Of a stretch of 64,000 bases of DNA, positions 41,729 to 51,610 are shown piece after piece. How positions within the stretch are numbered: the stretch's first letter is position 1; each line of letters starts with the position of its first letter. The notes under the pieces were generated by a model. That model searched no databases. It was not told where the DNA came from and worked only from the letters and a program-made list of their open reading frames with translations. The DNA comes from Bryobacteraceae bacterium (GTDB lineage Bacteria; Acidobacteriota; Terriglobia; Bryobacterales; Bryobacteraceae). Position numbers and translations under genes: made by a program. The stretch covers positions 124,001 to 188,000 of the forward strand of contig JAHCHE010000005.1 of the NCBI GenBank assembly GCA_026129905.1. The letters are read 5' to 3'.

Positions 41729-42454
41729 GTGAGATACCGGGTAGCGTTCACAAAGAGGTTTCAATCCGAAGGCCGCGAATCCCAAATGGACCCAACGGCG
41801 GAGCTCGATCTCCTTCTGCCGGATGGCACGGTGGCCGAGAAACTGTTCGTCGAGCGGCTGGAGCCCGCCTCCCAGCACAGCCAGGAAGTCCTGGACGAAG
41901 ACGACGCGTTTCTGGCGATGGCCACTCCGGAAGTGTGGGAGTACGACATTGTGGATGGAAGCCAGGGCGAGTTTGAGGCCGCGATGCGGGCGTCCGAGGT
42001 CGTCTTCGAGTTCGAGGTCATCGACGAGGACGAGACGGAACCCGGGGATGCCACGGGCGCGCCTCTGAAAGACGGGGATGCGTACGCGCCCGAAGGAACC
42101 GCGGAGCGGCAGGAGGTTACGCGGGGCGGGTCCGGCGCGCGCGGCGTGGACGATGGTCCGGCGGGAAGGGCGACCGGCAACCCCAGCGCGGGCGGATCGA
42201 GTCCCGGCAAACCCTACTTTGGCGTCAACGACGCACTGGGAATCGAGGATGCGGGCGACGGCGGACTCGACGACTTGACCGTGACCGAGGCTACCGATCC
42301 AAGCCTTGGGCTGACGAATCGCGGCCGGAAACGCCCGCAGGATTGGGCGGCCAACACCGGCCCGACTCGCGAGGCGGACCGCGGCGTCGAGACGGACTAC
42401 GCGACGGACAAAGCCAGTACGCTCGGGCCGGACAAGACCACGCGGCGCAGGTAG
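41729..42454 (+). CDS. Acidic, largely disordered protein of unknown function
   Basis: The protein has 241 residues. The first 105 look folded: MRYRVAFTKRF, LDLLLPDGTVAEKLFVERLEP, WEYDIVDGSQGEFEAAMR and VVFEFEVID. The remainder is Gly/Asp/Glu/Thr-rich and low complexity, ending in TTRRR. GTG 41729 is preferred because it adds a plausible beta-strand start and has GGAGGAG about 12 nt upstream; ATG 41786 would give 222 residues. The folded part may be a small beta domain. It follows the sigma factor by 44 bases on the same strand, so it may be a regulon partner. No family is recognised. Confidence 0.65.
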   Translation: MRYRVAFTKRFQSEGRESQMDPTAELDLLLPDGTVAEKLFVERLEPASQHSQEVLDEDDAFLAMATPEVWEYDIVDGSQGEFEAAMRASEVVFEFEVIDEDETEPGDATGAPLKDGDAYAPEGTAERQEVTRGGSGARGVDDGPAGRATGNPSAGGSSPGKPYFGVNDALGIEDAGDGGLDDLTVTEATDPSLGLTNRGRKRPQDWAANTGPTREADRGVETDYATDKASTLGPDKTTRRR

Positions 42455-42475
42455 TAGCCCAGGGGCGGAAGACGG

Positions 42476-44311
42476 TCAGGAAACGTGGGCGATCGCCTCG
42501 ACCCATCGGCCCAGGCGCATGCCCGCGAAGTCGATGTCGGCCGTGATGACAAACCGGCCCGGCGTTGCCGAGGGAGTTACGGCGAGCGACGCGGCGCCCT
42601 CGGATTTCGAGTTCAATCTCAAACGGTACGCGTTTCGATCGGACGTCCAGCCGGCAGGCAGGTGCGGGCGCACGATAAGCTGCTGCGCGGACCGGGCGTG
42701 GTTGAATACCACGGCGCGCAACTGGAAAGGGCGGCCGGGCTCGGCGCGGAATTCGTAGGGCGCGAGACGGGCCCAGTTGTCGTCCAAGCCGAAGTTGATG
42801 TCGGGCCAGGGAAACAGCTCTTCCATGGCGGCCATGCGGCGGCGCAGGGATTGCTCCATGTAGTCGAACTGTTCCGGCGAGAAACGGAACAGCGGCTCGA
42901 CGTGCTGGTTCGCCAGCCAGACATCCTTCGGAAGTCTGCGCAGCGTCTGGAGGCAGCCCAGGTAGCCGTGGCCGTCCGCCAGCCAGTTGCGGTTCCACAG
43001 GCAGTAATCGTCGATCCCCGAAGGCGTGAACGAATCGCCTAAGAAGAAGATCGATTCGGCGCCATCGCGCTTCACCAGCAGCGCATCATGGAGCAAGGTC
43101 TGCCCGGGGAAATAGAAAAACGTCAGGTCGAATTCGCGCCACCGCATCGAGGCGCCGTCCGCCTGCGGCTTGCCGGCGGAGATGGGATGCGGCGACAGGC
43201 AAGGCATCCGGTAAGCGGCGGGATTGCGGAGAATCTCATCGAGTTCGCCGGTAAAATATACCGAACAGCGGAATTGATCGGCGCAGGCTTGCGCGCGGTC
43301 GGTGTGATCGTCGTGGTAGTGGGTGATGAACACGCCTTCGAGCGCGCGAATACGCCCGCCGGCCTGAAGAGCCTTTATTTTGTCGATCACGGCATCATAG
43401 CCGCAGTCGATCAGAAACGCCGATCCGGTATCGGACACGAGCAGGCGGGAGTTGCCGATCGCCAGGGCCCAGTCCGGCAATATCCGGGTTTCGGCCATCG
43501 GCATCCATTCGGGAACCTCTCCCTCGAGTAGTTTGGCGGAGCGGAGGCGGAGGCTGTCGTCGCCAAAATACCAGCGCAGCGCGTCGGTTTTGAAATGCTC
43601 GCGCACGGAAGCTTTCAGCCGTTCGATGAGGCGGTCGATTGCTGCACGGGGTCGTCGAATCACCGGACCGCGGACGGGCACGAGAATGTCGGGGCCGCGT
43701 TCGGCCACCCGGCGAAGGCTGCCGATCAATTCGCCGGCGCGCGCCGCGTAGCCGTGATAGCCGCGCAGTTTCGCTTCCGGCACGGCGTCCTGGAGACTGT
43801 AGAGGTCGAGCAGTTGTCCGTCTCCGGCGATCAGGTCGCCGGTGCAGGCGATGCGGCGACCGCGGGTCTCAATCAGGTACGACACGGCGCCGGAGGTGTA
43901 GCCGGGCGTGCCAAGGACATCAATGGGAAGGCCCTCGAAGTCGATGCGGTCGCCATCGCGCACGGTCCGGGCAACCGGGAGCGGCTCGGTCAGCACTTTG
44001 CTGTTGCGCATCGCGTAGTCGTGAAAGCGCTGTCGCTCGAAGGCGCTCCAGAATGCGCCCGGGTCGCCGATCAGCGCTTGCTCCTGGGCCGGCGCGACGA
44101 CCGCGCGCGCTCCGGCCGCGGCCCAGCAGACGTCTCGCCGGAAGTGCGTGAGGAGGACGGTTTCGGCTCCACCGGAGGGGTCGGCATAGATGGCCAGACG
44201 GCGGTTCCCATGTGCGATGGCGACGGCGTTCACGACGCCCGGAACGATCCGCAGCGAAGGGCCCTGCGCGCCTGCGGCGCCCGCCAGCAGGAAGCCGCGC
44301 CGGGTGATCAT
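42476..44311 (-). CDS. Fused double metallo-beta-lactamase-fold protein
   Basis: The 611-residue protein opens with MITRRGFLLAGAAGA, a twin-arginine-like signal. The first beta-lactamase-like unit (about 20-240) has lost most of its HxHxDH motif (THFRRDV remains) but keeps TPGYTSGAVSY and CTGDLI. The second (about 280-500) has an intact ITHYHDDHTDRA, PGQTLLHDALL and FLGDSFTP, and should bind two metals. The last 110 residues form a beta domain. The substrate is unknown. The gene is 6 bases after the cyclic-nucleotide-domain gene on the same strand, so the two may be co-transcribed. Confidence 0.82.
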   Translation of the reverse strand: MITRRGFLLAGAAGAQGPSLRIVPGVVNAVAIAHGNRRLAIYADPSGGAETVLLTHFRRDVCWAAAGARAVVAPAQEQALIGDPGAFWSAFERQRFHDYAMRNSKVLTEPLPVARTVRDGDRIDFEGLPIDVLGTPGYTSGAVSYLIETRGRRIACTGDLIAGDGQLLDLYSLQDAVPEAKLRGYHGYAARAGELIGSLRRVAERGPDILVPVRGPVIRRPRAAIDRLIERLKASVREHFKTDALRWYFGDDSLRLRSAKLLEGEVPEWMPMAETRILPDWALAIGNSRLLVSDTGSAFLIDCGYDAVIDKIKALQAGGRIRALEGVFITHYHDDHTDRAQACADQFRCSVYFTGELDEILRNPAAYRMPCLSPHPISAGKPQADGASMRWREFDLTFFYFPGQTLLHDALLVKRDGAESIFFLGDSFTPSGIDDYCLWNRNWLADGHGYLGCLQTLRRLPKDVWLANQHVEPLFRFSPEQFDYMEQSLRRRMAAMEELFPWPDINFGLDDNWARLAPYEFRAEPGRPFQLRAVVFNHARSAQQLIVRPHLPAGWTSDRNAYRLRLNSKSEGAASLAVTPSATPGRFVITADIDFAGMRLGRWVEAIAHVS

Positions 44312-44317
44312 GCGGGG

Positions 44318-44824
44318 CTACGCAGCGGAACTCGAAGCAGGCGGATCAATCTCATGAGCCGCCACCGCCTGGCTTTTGGCGCCGCAGAACTCCGCCAGGC
44401 GGAGTTCGATAGCTAGGATTCGTCTGCCGGCGACCTGGGCAACACCCCGGTAGACCAAGGCGGCGAGTTTCGGATCTCTGGCGCAGACTTCGGCCAGTCT
44501 GGCGCCGTCGAGACAGATGACGCGCGAGCGCTCCTGGGAGCGGACCTGAAAAAAACGATAGCGGAAGTCGAGCAAAGTGGACCAACCGAACACCTCGCCT
44601 GCACCAAGGCTCTGTATCAGCACCGCATAGACCGGGGTTCCCAGTTCCACGCGAAAGCTGCCGGCGGTGATCAGGCAGAACTGACGCGAGCCGTCGCGGG
44701 CGCGGAAAACGACTTCTTCAGGCTCGAAGGTCGTCTCGTGAGCGAATGACGTAAGCTTTCGCAGCATCGCTTCCGTCATGCCCAGGGTGAACGGATGGTT
44801 TTTCAAGTGTTCGTAGAGCGGCAT
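44318..44824 (-). CDS. Cyclic-nucleotide-binding-domain protein without DNA-binding domain
   Basis: The protein has 168 residues that form one cNMP-binding jelly roll: YEHLKNHPFTLGMTEAML, FEPEEVVFRARDGSRQFCLITAGSFRVEL, LGAGEVFGWSTLLDF and the C-helix YRGVAQVAGRRILAIELRLAEF. The helix-turn-helix of Crp/Fnr is absent, and the phosphate-binding RxA motif is not clear, so it may sense a ligand without touching DNA. ATG 44824 has AGGGGGG just upstream. It precedes the double beta-lactamase-fold gene by 6 bases and could regulate it or act with it. Confidence 0.82.
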   Translation of the reverse strand: MPLYEHLKNHPFTLGMTEAMLRKLTSFAHETTFEPEEVVFRARDGSRQFCLITAGSFRVELGTPVYAVLIQSLGAGEVFGWSTLLDFRYRFFQVRSQERSRVICLDGARLAEVCARDPKLAALVYRGVAQVAGRRILAIELRLAEFCGAKSQAVAAHEIDPPASSSAA

Positions 44825-44929
44825 ATCCCCCCTATGGGGCTTATTCCCCTGTCCAAAGCGCACAGGGTACACCAAGTTCATCTCTTGCCGAGAACACAAG
44901 CAATTTGGATTCCACTGCCAAGTCAGGGG

Positions 44930-44958
44930 TTTACCGGGGGCGTGAATGTTGATATAAC
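44930..44958 (+). promoter_or_regulatory. Possible promoter for the first HpcH/HpaI aldolase
   Basis: TTTACC at 44930-44935 and TATAAC at 44953-44958 are 17 bases apart, with transcription expected near 44965, a short leader before ATG 44979. The boxes are moderate matches. Confidence 0.4.
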
Positions 44959-44978
44959 CTTACAGCAACTGTAAATCT

Positions 44979-45794
44979 ATGACCGATAAACCATTCGTTG
45001 AAGCGCTGCGCGGCGGCGGCCGCGTATACGGCACGGCCATCCTATCCACCTCGCCCCACTGGCCCGAAGCCGTGAGAACCTCGGGGCTGGACTTCGTATT
45101 TATCGACACCGAGCACATCCCGATCGAGCGCGCGACCCTGTCGTGGATGTGCCGGACCTATCGCGCGCTCAACCTCGCGCCGGTGGTGCGGATTCCCGCG
45201 CCCGACCCCTACCAGGCCGCGATGGTTCTGGACGGCGGGGCGGGAGGCGTGCTGGCGCCCTACATCGAGACGCGCGAACAGGTCCGCGCTCTGCGTGGCG
45301 CGGTGAAACTACGGCCGTTGAAGGGCCGGGTGCTGGAAGAGGCGCTGGCCGACGCCGCGCGCTTGCCGCCGGAATCCGCCGCCTATTTTCACGAGAGGAA
45401 CGCCGGCAACGCGCTGTTGATCAACATCGAGAGCACGCCGGCCATCGAGGCGCTCGATGACATCCTGGACGAAGGCGGCGTGGACGCTGTAATCGTCGGA
45501 CCGCACGACCTTTCGTGCAGCCTGGGCATTCCGGAGCAGTACCAACATCCACGCTTCGAGGAAGCGATCCGGACAATCATCGCCAAGTCGAGAGCGCACC
45601 GGGTGGGCGCCGGGGTTCACGCGTTTTGGGACAGCGTCCCGCAGCAGATCGAGTGGGCCAGGCGGGGCGGCAACGTGATCCTGCACTCGACGGACTTCCT
45701 GCTGTTCCGCAAGGCGCTGTGGGGTGAACTCCAACAAATCCGCGAGGCGCTCGGCGACGGCGCCGAGAGCGGCGGACCGGTTTCGATCGTGTGA
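44979..45794 (+). CDS. HpcH/HpaI-family aldolase
   Basis: The enzyme of 271 residues belongs to the metal-dependent class II pyruvate aldolases that cleave 2-keto-3-deoxy sugar acids or hydroxy-keto acids. It has FVFIDTEHIPIE near residue 37, VVRIPAPDPYQAAMVLDGGAGGVLAPYIET near 68, the metal Glu in LLINIESTPAIEALD and Asp in VIVGPHDLSCSLGIP. It differs from the second aldolase at 51.6 kb and lacks the RYPPxGxRG loop, so the substrates probably differ. It stands alone with its own promoter and ends 2 bases from the stop of the next minus-strand gene. Confidence 0.88.
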   Translation: MTDKPFVEALRGGGRVYGTAILSTSPHWPEAVRTSGLDFVFIDTEHIPIERATLSWMCRTYRALNLAPVVRIPAPDPYQAAMVLDGGAGGVLAPYIETREQVRALRGAVKLRPLKGRVLEEALADAARLPPESAAYFHERNAGNALLINIESTPAIEALDDILDEGGVDAVIVGPHDLSCSLGIPEQYQHPRFEEAIRTIIAKSRAHRVGAGVHAFWDSVPQQIEWARRGGNVILHSTDFLLFRKALWGELQQIREALGDGAESGGPVSIV

Positions 45795-45795
45795 G

Positions 45796-47508
45796 TCAGG
45801 CGGACGTCGAGGATGCGCCGGCGCCAAGCTCCTGGAAAACCTTGCGGAGTTGCTCGTGGCGCTGCATCAGAGCGAGGTAGCGCGCCTCGTCGGGGCCGTC
45901 CTTCGCGCGGATAACGCGGAGCAGCGCCCGCTTGTCCTGGTCGGGCCAGCGGGCAAGGCCGCGAACGAGGCTGAGGACGAGAGCCAGGTTCTGGAAGCCG
46001 GGCCGGGACGCGTCGGCCTTTGACGCGCCCAGTATTCGCGCCAGTGACGCGGTCGCCGCCCGGCGCATCTTCACCGCGTCGCCGCCATAGCGGGCCGCCA
46101 TCCGCCGCTGAACCGCGAGCGCGACGTTTCGCGCGCCGAACCGGTCCCAACCGCCGGGCGAGGCCGCATCGGTCTCGAAGACCAGGGCGCTTTCGGCGAG
46201 TTTGCGCAGCGTCCGGGCCGGCGTCCGGTAGTCCGCGCGATCCCGGAGCTTTTTCTCCTCCTTCTCGGCGAGGCCGGCCTGTTCCGGCTGGACGGGCCGG
46301 AAACCGATCTTCCGATAGAACCAGAACGCGCCGGCCTCGATGGCCTCCTCGTTGTCGCGGCCGATCTGGTAAGGGTCGATCGAGAAGCAGCGGATGCCAA
46401 GCAATTGCCGGCACAGCCGCAACAGGCGCGCGAAGACCCATGCCGTCTCGCCGTTGCGGAACGTGTAGTACATATTAAAGCCCAATTCCATGCGTTCGAA
46501 TAGCGAAAGGCCTTCAAAATAGCCCACGGGCGCCGCGTTTTTGACAATCACGCCGCAATGGCAGGCGCGCAGCGGCAGGCGGAATTGGGGTAGCGCGCCA
46601 GATAGATAGATATCGACGCCGCGGCCGGCGTCCGCTTTCCACACCGCCGAGGAGTCGCCGAAGGTGAAGCCGTGAAGCTCACGACACCGGACGGCGGAGG
46701 CGGTGACGGCGAGGTCCAGGTAGCGCTCGGCCTCGCGCCGTGACAGCCGGACGACCGGAAGCGGCGGCTCGGCCAGTTCGCGTTCGAGCGAGACGTCGCG
46801 CCGTTGGATGAGGGGTGCGTCGTGCACGTAAGGAACAGCGGCGGGAAATCGCAGGAAGGACCGTGCGGCGCGCGACCGGGCAAGGTCCCATTTCAATATC
46901 AGGCGAAGCGAGTCGTAAAGCTCGACTTTCCGCTCCAGGGGGAGTTGGAGCGACGAAAACCGCTCCACCAGCCAGCCCAGAGTTCCCTGCCCCGGCGGGA
47001 CCGCGGATTCCACCCACTGCCGGTATGGCGCATCGGCCTCGACATAGGCATCGTCTTCGAGCAGGGGGAGAAAACGGGGAAGGATTCTACCGATCGGGCT
47101 TGGATCCTCGTACCAGTCCCAGTCGACGTCGAGTTCCCCCGGATACAGCCGCGCCAGCCGCAGAACGGCGCCCAAACTGAAGAGCGCGGAGAAGAGTGTT
47201 CCTCCGATGCCTGAGACTTCCGGCGCGTCGAACGCTTCCGCGGCGCCCGATTCCGGAGGCAACGACGAGACCAGCTCCGGTAAGCGCCGGAGAGCCTGCT
47301 CCGCCGCATCCGCGACGGTCTCCGAAGGCGGCCAGGCCCGCAGGAACATCAGGATTTCGTGGAACTGGATGAGGTCGGCAGGGCTGGAAAATGGACCCCC
47401 TGCGGTCTCCTCGATCAAATCGGGGAGGCGGCGCGCCTCGTCGTGTCCAAAGGAATTTTTCAGGCGGCGGAGTTCGCCGAGCGGGTGGGGAGCATCCGAA
47501 GACGACAT
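45796..47508 (-). CDS. Large protein with embedded GNAT-like domain
   Basis: The 570-residue protein is mostly helical. Residues about 310-410 resemble an acetyltransferase core: CHCGVIVKNAAPVGYFEGLS, ETAWVFARLLRLCRQLLG, RCFSIDPYQIGRDNEEAIEAGAFWFYRKIGFRPV, the last phrase being the GNAT-typical 'neeai..GAfwFYrKlGF'. The N-terminal 270 residues and the final 150 have no family I recognise. An N-acyl transfer role is plausible, but the acetyl-CoA R/QxxGxG/A motif is not evident. It is single, convergent with the aldolase and divergent from the ThuA-domain gene. Confidence 0.7.
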   Translation of the reverse strand: MSSSDAPHPLGELRRLKNSFGHDEARRLPDLIEETAGGPFSSPADLIQFHEILMFLRAWPPSETVADAAEQALRRLPELVSSLPPESGAAEAFDAPEVSGIGGTLFSALFSLGAVLRLARLYPGELDVDWDWYEDPSPIGRILPRFLPLLEDDAYVEADAPYRQWVESAVPPGQGTLGWLVERFSSLQLPLERKVELYDSLRLILKWDLARSRAARSFLRFPAAVPYVHDAPLIQRRDVSLERELAEPPLPVVRLSRREAERYLDLAVTASAVRCRELHGFTFGDSSAVWKADAGRGVDIYLSGALPQFRLPLRACHCGVIVKNAAPVGYFEGLSLFERMELGFNMYYTFRNGETAWVFARLLRLCRQLLGIRCFSIDPYQIGRDNEEAIEAGAFWFYRKIGFRPVQPEQAGLAEKEEKKLRDRADYRTPARTLRKLAESALVFETDAASPGGWDRFGARNVALAVQRRMAARYGGDAVKMRRAATASLARILGASKADASRPGFQNLALVLSLVRGLARWPDQDKRALLRVIRAKDGPDEARYLALMQRHEQLRKVFQELGAGASSTSA

Positions 47509-47628
47509 GTGGTTGGAGCTATTCGATCATACCTGTCCGCCGCGGGACGCGCCACGGGCCGGCAAATTCGGTATACATTGTACGAGCGCGTCGCGGGACC
47601 CGATCGCCGCCGCGCACGGAGCCAAAAC

Positions 47629-48573
47629 ATGAAGAACAGCCTGTGTTTTCTCATTCTTTCGTTGGTGGCCCAACCGGCGGGCGCCGCCGGTCCGCTGCGG
47701 GTGATGCTGCTCGATGGCCAGAGCGGAGGACCGTATCACGCCTGGCAGTTGACGACGCCGGTGCTCAAGAAACAACTGGAGGAGGCCGGGCTGTTCCAGG
47801 TGGACGTCGTGACCGCCCCGGAATCGGGCGGTAATTTCAGCAATTTCAATCCTGATTTCAAAAAATACCAGGCCATTATTTCCAATCTCGATTCGCCCGA
47901 GTGGCCGGCGGACCTGATGGCGAGCTTCGAGCAGTACGTCAAGGAGGGCGGCGGGCTGGTCATCGTGCACGCGGCGGACAACGCCTTTCCGAACTGGAGG
48001 GCCTACAACCTGATGATCGGCATCGGCGGCTGGCGGGGGAGAGACGAAAAAGCGGGCCCGCTGTGGTATTTCAAGGACGGCAAGCTGGTCTCGGATCCTT
48101 CGCCGGGCAGCGCCGGATCGCATGGGGCGCGCCTGCCCTATCAGATCGTGACGCGCGACGAAAACCACCCCATCATGAAGGGTCTGCCGAAAGCCTGGAT
48201 GCACGCAGCCGACGAGCTGTACGCCACGATGCGCGGGCCAGGCGAGAACATGACCGTGCTGGCCACGGCGTACGCCGATCCGGCGAACAAGGGCACCGGC
48301 CGCGACGAGCCGGCGCTGATGGTTTTGAGCTTCGGCAAAGGGCGGATTTTCCACACGATTTTCGGCCACGACATCGCATCGATGAGTTGCGTCGGCTTCA
48401 TCGCGACCCTCCAGCGCGGGACGGAATGGGCCGCGACGGGAAAGGTAACGCAGAAAATCCCGGTGTCGTTTCCGACGGAAAAGACCGTCAGCTATCGCGT
48501 GGATTACGCGGCGATGGACCCGGCGTTCAAGGGACCGCCGCCCGCGCCTCCCCGCCCGGCCGGGACGAAGTAA
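47629..48573 (+). CDS. Secreted ThuA-domain protein
   Basis: The 314-residue protein has a signal peptide (MKNSLCFLILSLVAQPAGAAG) followed by a ThuA-like class I glutamine-amidotransferase-fold domain: VMLLDGQSGGPYHAWQ, YQAIISNLDSPEWP, YVKEGGGLVIVHAADNAFP, PYQIVTRDENHPIMKGLPKAW and GKGRIFHTIFGHDIASM. ThuA proteins take part in trehalose or other sugar use, and in Acidobacteriota and Planctomycetota they are often exported. No nucleophile Cys is placed at the usual elbow, as in other members. The role is unproven. ATG 47629 matches the signal sequence; no clear ribosome site is seen. Confidence 0.88.
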   Translation: MKNSLCFLILSLVAQPAGAAGPLRVMLLDGQSGGPYHAWQLTTPVLKKQLEEAGLFQVDVVTAPESGGNFSNFNPDFKKYQAIISNLDSPEWPADLMASFEQYVKEGGGLVIVHAADNAFPNWRAYNLMIGIGGWRGRDEKAGPLWYFKDGKLVSDPSPGSAGSHGARLPYQIVTRDENHPIMKGLPKAWMHAADELYATMRGPGENMTVLATAYADPANKGTGRDEPALMVLSFGKGRIFHTIFGHDIASMSCVGFIATLQRGTEWAATGKVTQKIPVSFPTEKTVSYRVDYAAMDPAFKGPPPAPPRPAGTK

Positions 48574-48597
48574 GTTTTCATTCGACCCGCGGGGGAG

Positions 48598-51156
48598 CTA
48601 CTCGTGGCGCAGCGCGACGACGGGGTCCACCAGGGCCGCTTTCAGCGCGGGCCCCATCGACGCGGCCAGGGCCGTGGCCGCCAGTACGATCGCGACAACC
48701 GCGAACGTGAGAGGATCGTGCGGCCGGACGTCATACAGCAGGCTCGCCATCAGCCGCGTCAAGACAAGCGCCGCGGCGAGACCGGCGGCGATGCCCGCCG
48801 CCGCAATGAGCATGCCCTCCCGCATCACCATGCCGACGACGCGGCCGCGCCGCGCTCCGAGGGCCATGCGGACGCCGATCTCGCGCGTGCGCTCGGCCAC
48901 CGAATAGGCAATGACGCCGTAGACGCCGACGATCGCCAGCAGCAGGGCGGCCGAAGCGAAGGTCCCCAGCAGGAACAAGTTAAAGCGCCTTGGCGCGATG
49001 GAATCGGCCAGCGCCTGCTCCAGCGTCTTCATGTCGTAGACGGGCTGGCTCGGGTCGATGTCGGAAATCCGTTTTCGGATGACGGGCGCCAGAACCGATG
49101 GATCGCCGGCGATTCGCACCGCGACGTCGGCGCCCCGCAGGAACGGAAGTTGCTGGTAGCGGACGTAGACCTCGGGCGGAGGCTCGGCATCGAGCTTCGC
49201 GTACTTGAGATCGGAAACGACGCCGACCACGGTGACAGGCTGAGGGACCCGGAGGGAACGGCCGATGGGGTCGGCGTCGCCGAACGCCTGCCGGGCCATG
49301 CTCTCGTTGAGAAGCACGGCGCCGGCGGGATCGGCGTCGGTGAGCCAGCGGCCTTTAACCAGGCGCGCGCCGACGGCCTGCAAGTAATTCGGCGACGCCG
49401 CATTGAGGCGGATGACGCGGGTCTGGTCCGGAGAGGGGTCGGCGGGGAACGCGGGCGCGCCGGAGAAGAGAAACCAGTTCGACAGGCCCGCCGACTGTAC
49501 GCCGGGAGTTGACGCCAGGCGGAGGAGCAGTTCGCGCACGTACGCTTCGCAAGCGGCCCGGTCGGCGTACTGCGGGCCGGCGAGGCGGATCTTCATCGTC
49601 AGAACGCTCTCCGGCGCAAAGCCCGGCGGACGCGCATTCATGCGCCAGAAGCTTTTCACCATCAGGCCGGCGGCAGCGAGGAGCACGATGGATAGGGCGA
49701 GTTCGACGGCCACCAGCAGCCGGCGCATGCGGATCCGTTGGGAACCGGCCGACGCGCGGGCGCCTTCCTTCAGCGCGCTTTGCAGGTGAGTTCGTCGGAG
49801 CGACAACGCCGGACCGGCGCCGAACAGCATCGCGGCCCCCATCGCGACCGCGGCGGCGAACGCCAGCGCGTCGCCGTCCATTCCGGCCTCGGCAAGCCTC
49901 GGGACCGCGTGCGGCGAGAGCCCAATGAGCGCCCTGACCGCCCCGGCCGCAAAGGCGACCCCGGCCACCCCGCCCGCGACGGCGAGTGCGAGACTCTCGA
50001 ACAGTAGCTGTCGGACCACGCGCGCGCCTCCCCCGCCCACCGCCATGCGGATCGCGATCTCCCTCTGGCGGGCGGCGGACCGCGCCAGCAGGAGACTCGC
50101 GATGTTCACGCAAGCGATCAACAGCACGAATCCCCCGGCGGCCAGCAGCACCAAAAGGGTGGGCCGCGCTTCGGCAACGAGCTTCTCCCGGAGCGGCTCG
50201 ACGCGAAGCTTCACCGGCCGTGCGCCGAGGGGTCGGGGTTCTCCCGCGCGTAAGGCCCTCTCTTCCAGTGCGTGAAGTTCCGCCAGCGCATGCCCGGGTC
50301 CGATGCCGGGCCTCAACGCCGCCACGACGTTGGCAATGCGCCAGCGTTCGGCGTCCCGCGGCGGCATCGGGATATAGACGGCCGGTGGCTGGGGCTGGAT
50401 AGTAACCCACCACATGGGGAACTGGAAACGGAAGTTCTTAGGAAGCACTCCCGCGACGGTAGCCTGGCGTCCGTCGAGGAACACCGAACCTCCAACGATC
50501 CGCGCATCCCCGGAGAACTCGCGCTGGAACAAATCCCAGGCGAGCACGACGGCATCCTGCTCGCCCGGTGCGAACAGCCGGCCCATCGCCGGTTGCGCGC
50601 CGGCGAGGGTCCAAAAATCGCCCGCGACCGCGACGCCGGTCACCTGACTTCCATAACCTGGCCCGCTGAGCGTGGCTTGCTGATAGCCGTAAGCGGCCAT
50701 CGCAGCGTACGACTGTGCGTGATCCCGCCATTCGTAGAAATCGTTCAACGAGACGATGTCGCGCTTGATGTTGGGATCGTAGTCGGCTAGCCAGACCAGG
50801 CGGTCCGGGTTGGGATAGTCCAACGGCTTCAACAGCACGGCGTGGGCAACGCTGAAGATCGCCGTGTTCATGCCGATGCCAAGGGCAAGCGTGACAACGA
50901 TCACGAGCGTGAATCCGGGATTTCGCCACTGCATCCGCAGGGCATCGCGCGCGTCGCGCAGCAGTTGCTCCAACCAGACCCAGCTCCAGACCTCGCGGGT
51001 TTCCTCGTTCACGCGGGTGACGCTGCCGAACTTGCGAAGGGCCGCCCGGCGGGCTTCCTCGGGCGCCATGCCGCGCTCGATATTTTCCTCCGTCTCTCGG
51101 CGGATATGATCGCGGATCTCGGCGTCGAGTCCATCGAGCATCCGGCGGCGGGTCAC
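48598..51156 (-). CDS. ADOP-type ABC transporter permease
   Basis: The 852-residue protein is an 'acidobacterial duplicated orphan permease'. It begins with a helical segment [20 protein letters not shown] and [16 protein letters not shown], then a first membrane helix [20 protein letters not shown], a MacB-type periplasmic domain, three helices, a second MacB-like periplasmic domain with [16 protein letters not shown], and three last helices including [26 protein letters not shown]. No ATPase is nearby, as usual. It may act in transport or mechanotransmission. Start GTG 51156 overlaps the PadR stop as GTGA; ATG 51141 is an alternative. Confidence 0.93.
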   Translation of the reverse strand: MTRRRMLDGLDAEIRDHIRRETEENIERGMAPEEARRAALRKFGSVTRVNEETREVWSWVWLEQLLRDARDALRMQWRNPGFTLVIVVTLALGIGMNTAIFSVAHAVLLKPLDYPNPDRLVWLADYDPNIKRDIVSLNDFYEWRDHAQSYAAMAAYGYQQATLSGPGYGSQVTGVAVAGDFWTLAGAQPAMGRLFAPGEQDAVVLAWDLFQREFSGDARIVGGSVFLDGRQATVAGVLPKNFRFQFPMWWVTIQPQPPAVYIPMPPRDAERWRIANVVAALRPGIGPGHALAELHALEERALRAGEPRPLGARPVKLRVEPLREKLVAEARPTLLVLLAAGGFVLLIACVNIASLLLARSAARQREIAIRMAVGGGGARVVRQLLFESLALAVAGGVAGVAFAAGAVRALIGLSPHAVPRLAEAGMDGDALAFAAAVAMGAAMLFGAGPALSLRRTHLQSALKEGARASAGSQRIRMRRLLVAVELALSIVLLAAAGLMVKSFWRMNARPPGFAPESVLTMKIRLAGPQYADRAACEAYVRELLLRLASTPGVQSAGLSNWFLFSGAPAFPADPSPDQTRVIRLNAASPNYLQAVGARLVKGRWLTDADPAGAVLLNESMARQAFGDADPIGRSLRVPQPVTVVGVVSDLKYAKLDAEPPPEVYVRYQQLPFLRGADVAVRIAGDPSVLAPVIRKRISDIDPSQPVYDMKTLEQALADSIAPRRFNLFLLGTFASAALLLAIVGVYGVIAYSVAERTREIGVRMALGARRGRVVGMVMREGMLIAAAGIAAGLAAALVLTRLMASLLYDVRPHDPLTFAVVAIVLAATALAASMGPALKAALVDPVVALRHE

Positions 51157-51515
51157 GGCTTCACCTCGCCGGAGACGGGGCGGAGAATGCGGGCGATGGC
51201 GCCGGCGAGCTTTTCCCACTTGGTGGTTTCGGCCCGGAGCTGTTTGCGGCCTTTCGAGGTGAGGCGGTAGTACTTGGCGCGACGATTGTTCTCCGACAGG
51301 CCGTCTTCCGCCGCGATCCAGCCGCGTCGGACAAGGCGGTGCAGCGCGGGATAGAGCGACCCTTGTTCCACCTGCAGGACGTCGTCGGAGTTGCGCTCGA
51401 TGGTTTTGGCGATGGCATGGCCGTGAGCCGGGCGGGCCAGCAGGGTGCGCAGGATCAGCAGGTCGAGCGTGCCCTGGAGGAGATCGATCCGGTTCTCTTC
51501 ACGCCGTGTAGACAT
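51153..51515 (-). CDS. PadR-family transcriptional regulator
   Basis: The 120-residue repressor has the PadR winged helix: [59 protein letters not shown], then the wing [16 protein letters not shown] and a short C-terminal helix. PadR proteins act as dimers on operators and are released by ligand or stress. It is the first gene with the ADOP permease and the two are joined by a GTGA overlap, the standard acidobacterial pairing, so it probably controls that permease and itself. Confidence 0.93.
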   Translation of the reverse strand: MSTRREENRIDLLQGTLDLLILRTLLARPAHGHAIAKTIERNSDDVLQVEQGSLYPALHRLVRRGWIAAEDGLSENNRRAKYYRLTSKGRKQLRAETTKWEKLAGAIARILRPVSGEVKP

Positions 51516-51610
51516 TCTAGGTGAAGCATACGCCCCGACGGGTAGAATGTCAAGGGGAGCGAGTTCAGGCGGCTCCTTCAGTACAATGGCAATCTGACGA
51601 AAGGCTGCTC

